Source: Toxoplasma gondii ME49 | Lineage: Eukaryota; Apicomplexa; Conoidasida; Eucoccidiorida; Sarcocystidae | Assembly (NCBI RefSeq): GCF_000006565.2 | Contig: NC_031476.1 | Span: 3,062,458 to 3,126,457, forward strand | Direction of reading: 5' to 3' | DNA: 64,000 nt | Part shown: piece after piece, positions 13,976 to 25,573 of the stretch | Layout of the letters: each line of letters opens with the position of its first letter | How positions within the stretch are numbered: the stretch's first letter is position 1 | Position numbers and translations under genes: made by a program | Notes under the pieces: generated by a model | Databases searched by the model: none | Told to the model about the DNA's origin: nothing | The model's input: the letters and a program-made list of their open reading frames with translations, nothing else

Positions 13976-14902
13976 TGCGGCTAGCGACTAATAGAACCGT
14001 GAAATCAGTTCGTTGATACGTTCTACGATGCCCTGACCTTCGGCAGCCTCCTAACCGGCACGAGACGTCTCGTTCGTTTCCTGCGTGCAATTAATTAGGT
14101 GCTCAGTGGTCAATGGTGCTGCCGGAATTGAATCCCATTCTCCATTTTGCGCCTGCCGAGCGATGTTGCGAAATCAGGACTGCAAAATTTTGCTGAGGCG
14201 GCCTCGCCTGAGTCTCCACTGACCGGATTGCCGCCTTCAAATTCCTTACCGCTGGAAATAGAATTTCCAACGGAAGCAGTATATCTGTTCGATTTCTGTG
14301 TTCAGATCGATGCCGGATAACTTGATCCGTTTGGTTTGCATAGATGCTGATGTTCGCGTTCCGGTGGCTGTGACAGGACTACGAAAAGGCACACAAGCGT
14401 GGTCACGCATCCTCGAGGGCCCCGAAACATTTCGTGGGGCGTACATGTGGCTTGAGAAATGCGTCCGAACATGATCAACGTTAGAAGAAAAAGTGGCTGG
14501 TTTCACCAATAATCGCAACAGCCAAATCGGTTGTCCTAGTAGTCGGCACGAGATTCATCAGCTTACGCCAGGGTCTCGACACTACGCTGTGTGGGCTGTA
14601 CGCAGACCTCATTTATTTGTTTTTCTTTTCCTGTCTGGGGATTGCGAAACACGGTACAATTGAGCGCCCAAAGCGGTGCTTCCTCTCAGGAGACTGTCGA
14701 CGATGCTGTTGCCCGAATGACTCTTGATCGGCTGTTGTGGATGGAAACTCCGTTCAAACGAAAGTGGTTACACGTCTAGTTTGAGCATGTTTTGCTTATG
14801 CCTCCCATGCGAATCGCACTAGCAACCCGAAAAAAAAACCTTGAGATGGGTGTCGCTGGATAAAGAAAAAGCTTTCTGCATGTGAAGAATGCCGTGTTCA
14901 AA
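13976..14902. promoter_or_regulatory. Divergent spacer between CFAP46 and the kinesin
   Basis: These 927 bases lie between the start codon of CFAP46 (minus strand) and that of the kinesin (plus strand), so both promoters and 5' leaders must sit here. No TATA box is expected in this lineage and none is evident, nor is there a TGCATGC word. A 54-residue plus-strand frame starting at 14309 (MPDNLIRLVCIDADV) is open but matches nothing I know. Promoter function is inferred from gene arrangement only. Confidence 0.55.
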
Positions 14903-17900
14903 ATGTCACAAGCACAGAGGACAAGCGCGAAGGTTCGTGTGTTTACACGACTCAGACCACTTTTTAGCTCTGAGGTAAGAGAGAGATAGACCAGCATTCG
15001 CATGTAGATGCATATATTTCATAAAATTGATATATGGGTGGACTCTGTCGCTTCTAGCTTGATACTATACTCAGAAGCCCTCACTTGCACTCTCCCTTTC
15101 ATTATACCTCCCAGAACGCGTATCTACGTATATATATATATATATATATATATATGCATATTCATACATATATATACACGTCTGCACACAGTTGGCCTCT
15201 GAAGCGTAACGGTTTTTTGGCCCACAAGCGAGCTTTAGGATCGCATGTAAAACTGCGCCAGCAGGGTTCTGCAGGGTTCCACAGCCCCAGAGGACTAAAA
15301 CCCAATATTGATTGATTTCGTATCTTTCCGGCGCGCTTCGCAGAAGAAACATCAATGACAAAGTTGTGCTCAATGCGGATTCATGCAATATTCAGCGACA
15401 AGAAGGCCACCTGTGTGGGTGGACAGTATCGCCGGAGCAAACGCAGATTTACCCGATAACCAATCCCGGGGCGCAGTGCGACCTTGAAGAACAGCTTTTG
15501 CCACATGCCATTGATAAGAACGGCCATTTAGTCTACCAGTTTGACAGATGCTTTGATGACACAGGTGCGTTAGGCCTGTTCACGAAACACGTTCGTCGCG
15601 ACTACGAAGCCTCTCTTCTCCACGTTTCTAGCTGTAGCGCTTGTTTAGACGTCCACGCTGCGTTCGTATGAGGAGAGTTTCAGTGTCACGCGGGGTTGTG
15701 CAGCGTCAACGAAGGAGATTTTCGAGTGGATTGCGAAGCCTTTGATTGAGCCCCTTCTCAATGGTAAGAACGCGGACGATCCGCAGGTGAGGCTTGCTCT
15801 AAAGTCCCTTGACTTGATACTTCGGATCGGACACTGTGAAGCAAGGTAACCCACATTCCATGCGCGAAACTGAAGTCAAGACGACAACACGGTTTCAGGT
15901 GACATTCCAGTGAGATCGACTGGCATGGCAACCACTGTCGTTCTACCAGCAAGCGCGACGTGTGCTTTCTCTATCAGGAGTAAACGGCAGCATCCTAACT
16001 TATGGTCAGACGGGCAGTGGCAAGACTCACAGTATCTTTGGTACCTTCAAGGACGCCGGCTTGATCGAGCTCGCCGCCAGAGGTAAGAAACCATGTAGAG
16101 TGGATAGAACGTTCACAGGCCTGAGGAAAAAGACAGTGAGACTCCCTTCAAACCGACATGTTTGTTCCTTTATCGTGTTAGTGCCTTAGCGTGGAGACGA
16201 CCTGCCACCCTCTGTCAGCACAGATCGTCCATGTCCACCGATGTCGACTGCTTCGGTCACCTTTAGAGGCCCAGCCCATTTCATTTCCCCTGTGAGACGA
16301 AGATGGCGGTGCTATATCCTGGTTTGTTTTCCTGTAGAAATTTTCTCTCGGATTAAAAACTGCCGACGAGGACAGCTGCATCGCCACGGTCCCTGTGCAG
16401 GTTCAAGGACACAAACCCCCAACGCGGGTCGAGAAATACATGACCGACCAGGAACAATATTTACAGTCAAGGTCTCTTACATTGAGATATATATGGAGCG
16501 TGTGAACGATCTTCTCCAAGACGGACAAAGAGGCAACAAATATCAAGCGGAAAATCTGCCGGTAAACAGTCTCACAGTCGGACCCATTATTTTTTTCGAA
16601 CCGTCCATCTGGTTGGTCCGGCCACCGACGAATCAGAACACATATTTGCTCATGGAATGTGTTCTGTTTTTGTACTGGAACTCACTTTATCGTCATAGCG
16701 AGGCACTGGACACACTCCCGGGTGACTGTCAAACTGCCTCCACACAAAGACCACGGGGAAGTGACCCCGAGCCTACAACAACCAAAGAAACGCGGAGGAG
16801 GTAAACATGGTTTCTTGAAAGAAAGGAGGTTTCCATGGCAATTTGCTACGAACTCTGCCGAACAGCGTTCCTCTGTGCTGAAATCTGCTGGTCAGCCCAC
16901 GGGTGAATGACCGCTGTATCGAGGAGCAACCGACACGTTTACTGCCTCACCTGATGTGCCTCCTTGTGAATTGCAGGTCAAGGAGGATCCCTTCAAAGGC
17001 TTCTACGTTCAGGGCATGCACGAGCAGGAAGTAGAAACGGTGTCGGATGTGCTTCACACGTTGCAACAGTGAGTTGCCTTAGGGCATTCCCTTTTACATT
17101 GCTTGTATAAATCATAAATAAATACTGTGGGATTTCTGTGCTGTACCTCAGCCGTCAAAATCATTTTACAGGGCACCAATCGCGGAGTGAATCAGCCCTG
17201 TGTGAATTGCCGTGCCGTGCTTTTCACGCGGCTACGCAGCATCACCTTTCGCAGGAACTATGGTAGACAAGCTCTTCATCCATATATCCAATGCTGTGCG
17301 CGCCGGCGTTTGCTCATGTCCGCGGACCATTCTGAATGTTGGTGGAATATATTCACGGACGCGGGTCGACAGCCCAATTAAAAAGTCAGATCATTAGAAA
17401 AGGTGTGTTTGAGGTTTTGCTGAACTGATGTCGCCACTTGTGGACATATGACTCAGAGCTGATCGGAAGAGGAGGTTTGCGAGGACTGATTTCAACGCAA
17501 TGTCATCCAGGTAAACGCCTTACTACACACACCCAGTTCACACAGATTTTATTGGCTTAGATGTAACGGATGTCGACGCTTGGATACAGCTAGAGACTTG
17601 CTCTATCACTCGGGCGACGGACCGCTCAAAGTGTCGTTCCTGGGCTCGGACTTGTTTAGCAGGTTCTGCGCTTTCACTGCAACGCGCCGGCCGTATGGCT
17701 CTTGCGGATGTGACATGATTATTGGTTCGAATGAAGTTTTGCAATATGGGGGGACTACGGTGTCTGAAGACAGCCATGCGCCTAGGACACAGGATCGTAT
17801 TTTGGAATCACTTCGGCACTGCAGGTGTTCTTTTTTCTCTTCAGGTCGCATGTCATCTTTTCGATCATTGTGGAAAGCTTTACCCCAGTAGACACATCGC

Positions 17901-20900
17901 TGAAGAATGCCAGAGGAACCGAGGCAGTTGGAATATGGAGAACAGCCAGACTAAGCCTGGTGGATCTAGCGGGAAGTGAAAGACTGGCAATCCGCCGGCG
18001 CCCCTACACAAGCGCACGACTGAGCTCCCAGCCTGATCTGCAAGCACGAGTAAGCGCTAGGCTCTGGCATGGCGACACATGAGAGGAAATGCTCTGGTGG
18101 AGAACATTCAGAACTCATCCGTTCCCTGAAGGGGTCAATTTTACCGGCCATGTCCATTTGGTGGCGTGAGGCTCGACAGCTAACAACGTGTCTACAGGGA
18201 ACGCCTCTTTTTCTTCTTTCTTCCTCTTAAACCTTGGCTCAGCCCAGGAGATAAAAGCATTTTTGGACACTGCTATCTTAATAAAGAACCTTTTTCGTTT
18301 GTCGGACGCATCAGTGGTTGCATTCACAGTATCGCACTACAGACCCGCGGGGAAATTGAATTTCGTTTGTCAAATTTATGTTGTGCGGATATGCTGCAGC
18401 GAAGATCTGAAGAGGGGAAAATGATAAATAAATCGCTTTTCTTCCTCAGGTGATGACAGCATCTTCTTTCGTCCGTTCGCTTGTGTTGACTTGTGGCCTC
18501 TTAGAAGACCTTCTCTCGAATGCGCCATCGCTTTGTTAGCTACTAAAACGTTCGCTTTGCTGATCCAGAATACAACAGAACCGATGAGGCGAGTAGCGCA
18601 TTTCCGGTGGAGTCGTGGGAGTATTAACTGCTTGCGCTGGGGTGTCTGTTCAAAAAGAGAAGAGGGCTACGAAAGGCGTAACTCATGTATGGGTGCCGCC
18701 CCTTGATCACTTTCTCAGCTCGATTCGGTATTGTGGTGTGCCCTTCACTTGCAGCCAGTGTATTGGCATGCTAACTCGGCGTACCTCTTCAGCAACACCG
18801 GTAAACGCCAGGGAAAGTGTTATGCAGAAGCATGGTCTTGCGCCGGTCACATTAGTTTCATCTCTACCGAACAAAAAGCGTGACACGGAGCAACCCGCCG
18901 CTAGCATTATTATTACAGTCCTCTATGCTTCGAGACCACTGGTGCTTTGAAAAGTAACATGATTCCGAAAGCAGGTCTCTGCTGCCAGTGACTTCGGGCT
19001 CGTCCCAGCTGAACGATGCCGTAGCTGCTCTCCGAAGGCAAGCACAACGAAACAACCAAAAGTTCGGTGCAAGACACCGTGTAGCCAGGTCTGACGGAAC
19101 ATAGCTCCTGTGAACGCACAACATTGTTTCCTGAATTCCCAGAGGTGTTTGATGCAGGGAAGGGTCGTATCATCGATGGTAAGGCAGATTCCGTATCGTC
19201 ACTCGAAGCTGACCAGGATCCTTGCCGTAAGCATATTACGACTGCAGTTTCTCGTCCAAAAGATGTTAGGGGAATTTCCGCTGCCCGAAGCATTTGTCAA
19301 AAGATAAGGATTTTTCGTTTTTATTGCACGGCTGAAGGAAGCCTAACCATGTCATAATCACCAAACTGAGTCGGTTCGAGTTCACAGTTCAGAACGTGGT
19401 GAATGTCCAAGACCCGATACCCGCAAGTCTCTCGCGTAGTTTCTAGCAAACATACAGCGATGACGCACTTCGGAGAATACCGAGGGATTTCGCGAACGTG
19501 TTTTTGTTATCAGCACCAAGCGCAGAACCACTAAGTATCCGAGAACCGAATGCCGCTGCCCGCAAAATATGCAGAAGCGTGAGCGTTACATCCAAGTGGT
19601 TTCTGTGAATCCACATTGTGCATGGCTCAGTCGACTCTGGGGGGAAACGCGAATGTCGCTCTCCTCGTCACGTTGCATCCGTCACACAAGTACGCCGATG
19701 TCACCCACAACTCGCTCAAGTTCGCCCAACGCGTCGGCTGCCTGAGAGTTCATGCTCAGACGAACTGTCACACAACAAAGGAACACTCCGTCATTCTGCG
19801 CCAGAAGAAGATCATTGAACAGTAAGGAAACCGCAGAGGTTTTTGTGCTCGGGAGGGCATCTCTTCTTTGAGTTCTTAGGCAGCCAAAACATGGTGTCAC
19901 TATTGCGCCTAAGGGGAAGGTAAATGCTATTTTCAGGAGTGGGTGACGACGCCTAATCATTCTGGTTGTCCAGTCATCTGACGACGGCCCACGATCCGAA
20001 GCCGAGTTAGGTAGATAGCATTGCTGCAATCATTGGGAAACCGAAGGAAGGAGGCCATGCGCGATCTGTGTGAGAATGCCTCCACAGCTTCTGCTGGCCG
20101 GCTTGCTGTATCCGGCTTTTCGTGCAGGCTTCGGGCAGAGCTACAAAACTCTCAGAAGCAGGTGTGACGTCTACGGATGCATAACGAGTATCCCAGAAAA
20201 GAGAGCATAACGAGCACCAAGGCAATAAGTATATGACGCCTTTCCCTGGAAGAGTCATGCACCGAAAACGACTCACGGGGTTGAACCCCTTTGGACTTCC
20301 ATTTCAGACACGCCTCTTTCTGGACGTGTCGCCAGTTTTGTGGTGCGACTCCCACTGCCCACTTTTCCACATGCTAGCTGCTTCACTATCCACTTCGTCC
20401 GCGCTAAGAAATACGGTCGTGGCGGTATCGTCCTGCATCTCCACTACCACGCCTTCCCGTGCCTGGGCCAACCCTCGTCAGAAAATCTGTTTCTTCTGCC
20501 TATATGATGCAGCTTCCCCAACCATCGCAAGGGATTGCGGAGCAATCGGAAGAGATGAACAGATTAAAAGCTGAGCTCCAAGACAAACTGACAGTCCTTA
20601 TAGACCTCATCTCGCGAGCCCGTTCTTCCATTGATAACTGCCGCGACCCAGAGCTTGGGTCACTTCTCGTACCCATATCTCGCACTGTCGCAGATGACGA
20701 AAATACACCCTCCGGTCTAAAAGCCTCGCGCGTATCTGACCCGATGCGAGGAGAAAAAAGCTCCCGAGGAGGCCCGGGGAGATTCGCGAGTTTGCCCGCG
20801 ACGAACACTGAAGGCAACGGATCCTATGTCTGCGAGAGTCTGGAACGATCGGACGTGTTGAAAAGCGGCGTGGCCTGTGGGGCATCTCAGTGGAACCACG

Positions 20901-22783
20901 CGGTAGTTCAGGATGGATGTGAAGAAAAGGCAGAGAGTTCCAGAAGGCCTCCATGCAGAGCTGCTAGGGGCGTAAAGTCGCAAGATACGTCACTTGCACG
21001 CGGCGGAGCGCGGAGGCTCGCCAATGGTAGTGAAGGAGAGAGAACCGATTCTGGAATGCGTCAAACACAGAGTCAAGCAGACTGCCGGGCTCTGGCATGC
21101 CGGCCATCCGAACGAGAGAGCCACGTTCAGAGTATCGACTCGCGAGACGAAAAAGGGGACATTTACGAGGTGAGCCTTGAAGACTGTCGATCAAGCCGAA
21201 GCGATGTCAGTCCACGGTGCACTCCAGGGCAGCACAATGCCTACACTGACATCCGATGCGAGCGACCTTCCCTTCACCAGGGCTTGGCTCCTCACCACAG
21301 TCCGTTAAACGTTGCTACTGATGAGACGACTCCAAGCGTAGCTGAAGAAGATCTTCCACCTCTGTCAGAACGGGCTGTACTGGCAGGTGAAGGCCTCTTT
21401 CCTGCGCCCCAAGCCACCCTTGATGCGGCCAGGACCCCACGGCCTGCCGAAGCAAAAGCCAAAGTGCATGCTTGCTGGCTGGAACGAAATCTGGCTTGCG
21501 ACGTCTCCCTTGATGAGCGCTCGCCTCCAACTGACTTGCCGATACGGAGTTATTCGAAGCTAAGGCCTTGCATGAGTAATCGCCCATCGCAAGGACCGAT
21601 TTCTGAGACCAGCAACAGAGGTTGCTCGCTTGCTGCAAACGGTGACGCCTGCCGGAGACATTGCGTGTCTCAACATTGTTCTCATCCCTCATACGGTAGC
21701 CTAGGGAGTCTACGAACGCTGGAAGTGACGTGGGACGCGAGAAAGCACTCAGAAAAGGACTGGGGTGCAGTGGACGAAAGCCAGAATGACATGATCGCTC
21801 ATATGCATACACGGCAAGGTGCGGTCGACTGCCCCCTCCTACCGCCATCTATATCGAGTTCTGTCATTCGCGTGGCCTCCGACGAATCAAACTCGCACTC
21901 CGACCCACCGGCGGGTGTTTTCCCTCTGCCGCCTGAGCCTCAAATCATCTCTCAGTCTGCAAGCGCATCTTCTGATGTTTCGGCGTCGGCCACCCAAGCG
22001 TTTCTCGGCTCTCCCCGATTTCCAGCAGGAAGCAAGATGTTCGTCATGCAGCATCATCCGCCAATCCCTCAAGCTGTCTTCGTGTCCCAGCCTGTGCATG
22101 CCAAGGAGGCGCCCCTGACCACACATGCAGCCGTTTGCGTTCCTGTGTCCAACTTTGTACGAGCGCCACCGGGTGCCATCGTCCTCAGCTCTCCACCTGC
22201 TGTTGCGCTTTCGTCTGAGCCGTCTCCTGAACCTGGTTCAGCTGAGGCGATTCACGCCGAACACAGTCCTGCATTTGTATCTGCCTGTCATCGATCCAAA
22301 GTCTCCGTCCCACCTGCTTCAGGTTTCGTTGCACCTCCACTTCATTCCGGGGGAGTACCTCCGTCTCTCAGGCTTCTAACAGATTCAACATGCGGCGGAT
22401 CGTGGCTGCCCACACCGCCTGCCCCCCTAGCACATACGGGGGCGTCGCAATTTGCTGTGCAGTCCGCTGGTCTTTTTCAGACCCTTCAGCCCCCCGGAGT
22501 AATTCCATGTCCTCAAAACCCGGGACTCTTCCAAGGGTCCATGGGTGTGTCACTGCGTTCGGCGCCGGTGCCAGCCATGTGGCCAGCCTCTGACAGTTAT
22601 CTTCACTACATGGATCCAACTCAGATGTTTTCTTCAGTCCATCCTAGAGTCCTAAGAAGGCATAGCAGCGCTGTGATTGCTCCTGCGGGGAATTTGCCTG
22701 CGTTGCCAGAAAATGCGACAAATGCCCTACAGGCCTGCACTCCTATCAGACGCTTGAGAAGCGCCACAACCCCCGGAACCTGA
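14903..22783 (+). CDS. Kinesin with N-terminal motor domain and long disordered tail
   Basis: This is a microtubule-dependent ATPase motor. The start at 14903 has CAAA immediately upstream, the favoured coccidian context, and the first exon holds strand beta-1 as KVRVFTRLRPLF. Next come VYQFDRCFDD and EIFEWIAKPLIEPLLNG, then the P-loop GQTGSGKT at about 15,990-16,030, VSYIEIYMERVNDLL, NAMSSRSH (switch I) split at 17510/17845, LVDLAGSER (switch II) near 17,970, IPYRHSKLTRIL at about 19,200 and TLGGNANVALLVTLHPS at about 19,640, ending at SLKFAQRV. The remaining 767 residues form one exon rich in Ser, Pro and charged residues, with only a short predicted helix (EEMNRLKAELQDKL). All nucleotide-binding motifs look intact, so an active motor is likely. 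The region after switch II and the segment before switch I are divergent, so I do not assign a kinesin family. About 1,232 residues in all. Confidence 0.93.
15129..15155. repeat. (TA)n microsatellite in kinesin intron 1
   Basis: An uninterrupted alternating TA run lies between the first exon and the next resolved kinesin exon. It is the first of several such runs in this window. Confidence 0.9.
20482..22783 (+). CDS. Last exon of the kinesin: 767-residue disordered tail
   Basis: This single long exon is entered in phase 2 after ...KKIIEQ and closes at TGA 22781-22783. It begins with a short helical stretch and then becomes low-complexity, with many Ser, Pro, Ala and His residues and scattered Cys. 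A Pro- and Ala-rich block at about 21,900-22,500 resembles an intrinsically disordered cargo or regulatory tail. No known domain is recognised. Base composition is higher in GC than in the motor exons upstream. It is part of the kinesin CDS, listed separately because it makes up more than half of the protein. Confidence 0.8.
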
Positions 22784-23581
22784 AGTGAACCCAGAGCACT
22801 GCACGCCAAGTGGAGTGGGGGGAGGTTTTCGTCTCGGTTAGGCAGCAGGGTGGAACACTGGTTATTCACATCTGTGGCAGTCCCGCCTGAGAGCGATGCT
22901 CTCAGACACATCCTGAGTGAGATGTGTAGAAACTTTGTCCTTCTTAAAGCTGTTGATAACTCAAGAAACGAAGCGCTAGGATTCGCTGGGGGTCTCGCAG
23001 CCTGGCAGCGAGCATCTACAAAAAAGCGCACACTAACCACGGAGAAATGCCGTCACAGTCGCAAATGCCGAAAGGCAAGCACCATATACACAGCAGTTCG
23101 TTGCGAAACCGAGCAGAACGGTTGCGCTTTTCTGTTGAGTAAAGAACACTGTGTGCATTTGTTTGACGTCTAGCGATCAGACTGACATACATGGGAGGCC
23201 CACATCCCTCCCTTTCCGTGTGTGCTTCTCGTGCACCGGTGTTGGCAGTTCAACCTGTCTATTAAGACGCAAACTGGGCACAGTGGCGACAGCGCTTCGT
23301 GCAGTCCAGCGGTTTGAGCAGCAGTGAGAAAGGAAGACTGATTTGTGTGGTTCTGTCTCAGAAGCCTTTCGATGAACGGGCCACCTAGAGTGTCCAGAAA
23401 ACACACCACGTAGAAGATTTAAGAAGTCTCGGGTTTGAGGAAGTTCTAAAACGTGACTTGGCAGGACAAAAAGAGGATCCTGAAAAGCAGTCAGCTGTCT
23501 TGACGGTTGACAGACAGTTTGAAAATGTGGGTTTCCTAATGTTCCCCTGCCCTGTTCCTCGGTGAGGTATGACTCCCACAC
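22784..23581. other. Convergent spacer between kinesin and karyopherin genes
   Basis: About 800 bases lie tail to tail between the kinesin stop and the karyopherin stop. They must contain both 3' untranslated regions and cleavage sites. I see no conserved coding frame, repeat or RNA gene here; open frames in the stretch are short and inconsistent between strands. Confidence 0.6.
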
Positions 23582-25573
23582 CTAGTCGCATTTCATCGCC
23601 AGTTCCTCGTCTTCGTCTTCGTCCGGCGCAAACGGAGCCGTGCCTGGCCCCTGCAGACCGCCTCGGGCTGCACCCGATCGTCCAACGCTGACTCCCCTGT
23701 CAGTGCTTTGGCCATAACGTCGGTCCCACACCTGTTCTGGCCTCCCGTGGCTCGACAGAGCCTGTGAAGGAGCCTCGAAAGGCTCCGAGAGCTGTGCATG
23801 CTCTGCACGTCTCTGTGCTCCACGTTCCTCGGGGTCTTGCGCCTGCGTGGCCGCTGGGGGTCCCTGCCCGATGCTCGAGTCTCTCTTCCCCAATCTTTCA
23901 TCGCGACAGCCCAGCAGACCTGCACCGTCCTGCAGTGGCTGGAGACTGGAGGAGGCATGTTGCTCTCTTCCACAATCAATCCCATAAACGGAAGTCCAGA
24001 CAGTCTCCACAGACGACTCAGATTCTCCACTTCCACCTCTGCGAGGCGCAGTGCACAGCTCGTCGCCCCGCGCATCGTGGCGCTCCCCTTGACTTTTCGT
24101 GCCTGTAAGATCGGCGGTATTCTGCAGAAGGGGAGACCGCCTGAAAACACTGTGTCTGTCTTCATCTCCGACGACTAAAGGATCACACGCACCGAGTTGT
24201 ACCGAACGCTGTTCCGCTGACTCCTGCAAACCCGCAGAGCGCGCCTCAGTAGGTCGCGCAGGCGCAAATAGATGAAGGATAAGCTCCTGAAGCCGCCAGT
24301 CGAGGCCTGCCCAAAGAGAACCCACACGTCCGCCGGAGACACCTGTCTCCGGTCTCTTGGAACTGGCCCTCTTGGCGCGTTCCACGAGCTCGCGAAGAAA
24401 GGCAAAGACGCGCATTTCACATGGAACAAGGAATAGGGGGTCGAGCGCTCGTCGCTGGTCAAACACACTGCACCGACTGGACTCTGTGCAATCAAGGTTG
24501 CCGGGCGAGCCTGTTTTTTCGTTGAGTGAGAGACGGACACTCGACACCCGGTTGTCTCCCTCATCGAGGTCCAGATCGCTCCCCATGCTCGACTGCACTC
24601 TGACGACATCCCACGGTTCGCTTTTTCTCTCGTGTGTGCACACCGGACAGCTGCTGGGTCGCTTGCGGCGTACCGCTCGCCGACCCCCCGGCCGCCTCCC
24701 ATGAGGAGGACACTTGTCTCCTTTGTGAAACGCCAGGAGAACCTCAAAGAGGAAGTCCGTGACTGGTTGAGGTAACGGCGCGAGAGCTTCGTGTGTGCTG
24801 CGTCTGCGCTCGGTGCCGACCTGAGCTTGCGACGACGTTGCAGCGACCCTGGCGCCGGAAGGCAAGCCCTGCTCTCCAATCCCGGACATCCCGATTCCTT
24901 CGCTTTCTTCAACTGTATGTCTCGGATGCATGCAAAACGGTGACGTTCCCAACTCCGGCGCTGGCGTCTGCGAAAGGAAAGGGCAGACTTCCCCGTGTTG
25001 GCATTCAACGCCTCTAGGGCACGAGGGGGCATGTCGGTCGACCCAGGAGAGTGTGTCTCGACTACGTCGAGGAGCTCCAGAAAAACCCCTTGAGTCATCA
25101 TGCATTCGACTAGGTTCCCATGCGTCGTCGAGCTGAGATGGGGAGACAAACGAGCCAAGGAAACGGTCTTCCAGCTGCTCAGCTCCACGCCAAAGCTCCT
25201 TGCTCGCTGCTGCTTGCACGAAGGGGCCCTGGCGCAAGCTGGGAGGGTGTAGATCGAACCTGCCGGCCAAGGCGGCGTCGCGCGGGCCGTTGGGCTCTCG
25301 CTGGAGTTCTGTCGTGCCGCCAACGGGATGAACCTGCAGACTGTATACCCCCGAGACTGAGCGACCTACTCGAGTGTCTGGGCTTCCGGCTTCGACGTCT
25401 GGGAGGACAGAAGCAAGCGAAATGTTCTCCAAGCTCCGGGATCTCTGTCGGGAAGGCAGGCAGGCAGATGCTGCATGCACCGGCTTTGGCAGACGAAGCG
25501 TCTGATCTGCATAGACTGCAGCTTGCCAAAGGGTCTCCAAGGGAACTGAGAGGCGAAGAACGTGACCTAAGAG
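23582..25573 (-). CDS. Last exon of the karyopherin gene
   Basis: The acceptor at 25574-25575 follows a pyrimidine-rich stretch and the exon begins in phase 0 with LLGHVLRLSVPLETLWQAA, a helix pair that fits a C-terminal HEAT repeat. The rest is a long charged, Ser- and Arg-rich disordered region that finishes with an acidic patch (DEDEDEELAMKCD) before the TAG. The exon encodes 663 residues. It is part of the 23582-40060 gene. Confidence 0.6.
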   Translation of the reverse strand, partial: LLGHVLRLSVPLETLWQAAVYADQTLRLPKPVHAASACLPSRQRSRSLENISLASVLPDVEAGSPDTRVGRSVSGVYSLQVHPVGGTTELQREPNGPRDAALAGRFDLHPPSLRQGPFVQAAASKELWRGAEQLEDRFLGSFVSPSQLDDAWEPSRMHDDSRGFSGAPRRSRDTLSWVDRHAPSCPRGVECQHGEVCPFLSQTPAPELGTSPFCMHPRHTVEESEGIGMSGIGEQGLPSGARVAATSSQAQVGTERRRSTHEALAPLPQPVTDFLFEVLLAFHKGDKCPPHGRRPGGRRAVRRKRPSSCPVCTHERKSEPWDVVRVQSSMGSDLDLDEGDNRVSSVRLSLNEKTGSPGNLDCTESSRCSVFDQRRALDPLFLVPCEMRVFAFLRELVERAKRASSKRPETGVSGGRVGSLWAGLDWRLQELILHLFAPARPTEARSAGLQESAEQRSVQLGACDPLVVGDEDRHSVFRRSPLLQNTADLTGTKSQGERHDARGDELCTAPRRGGSGESESSVETVWTSVYGIDCGREQHASSSLQPLQDGAGLLGCRDERLGKRDSSIGQGPPAATQAQDPEERGAQRRAEHAQLSEPFEAPSQALSSHGRPEQVWDRRYGQSTDRGVSVGRSGAARGGLQGPGTAPFAPDEDEDEELAMKCD

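Larger units (their letters stand above)
14903..22783 (+). other. Exon map of the kinesin gene
   Basis: The exons are 14903-14974, 15344-15564, 15704-15763, 15978-16082, 16338-16561, 16977-17068, 17472-17510, 17845-18049, 18248-18328, 19143-19226, 19631-19821 and 20482-22783. Two joins need an extra piece to keep the frame: an 8-nt microexon at 15239-15246 and a 15-nt microexon at 17172-17186, both flanked by AG and GT. With them the total is 3,699 nt, divisible by three. Both microexons are hypotheses. Confidence 0.65.

Noticed and set aside
14309..14482. 54-codon plus-strand frame (MPDNLIRLVCIDADV) as the kinesin first exon
   Set aside because: The exon at 14903 has the conserved beta-1 strand (KVRVFTRLRP) and a better start context; no donor joins the earlier frame to it.
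23593..25323. Long overlapping frames on both strands opposite the last karyopherin exons
   Set aside because: Shadows of the true frame: Arg-rich, no motifs, and incompatible with the phase of flanking exons.
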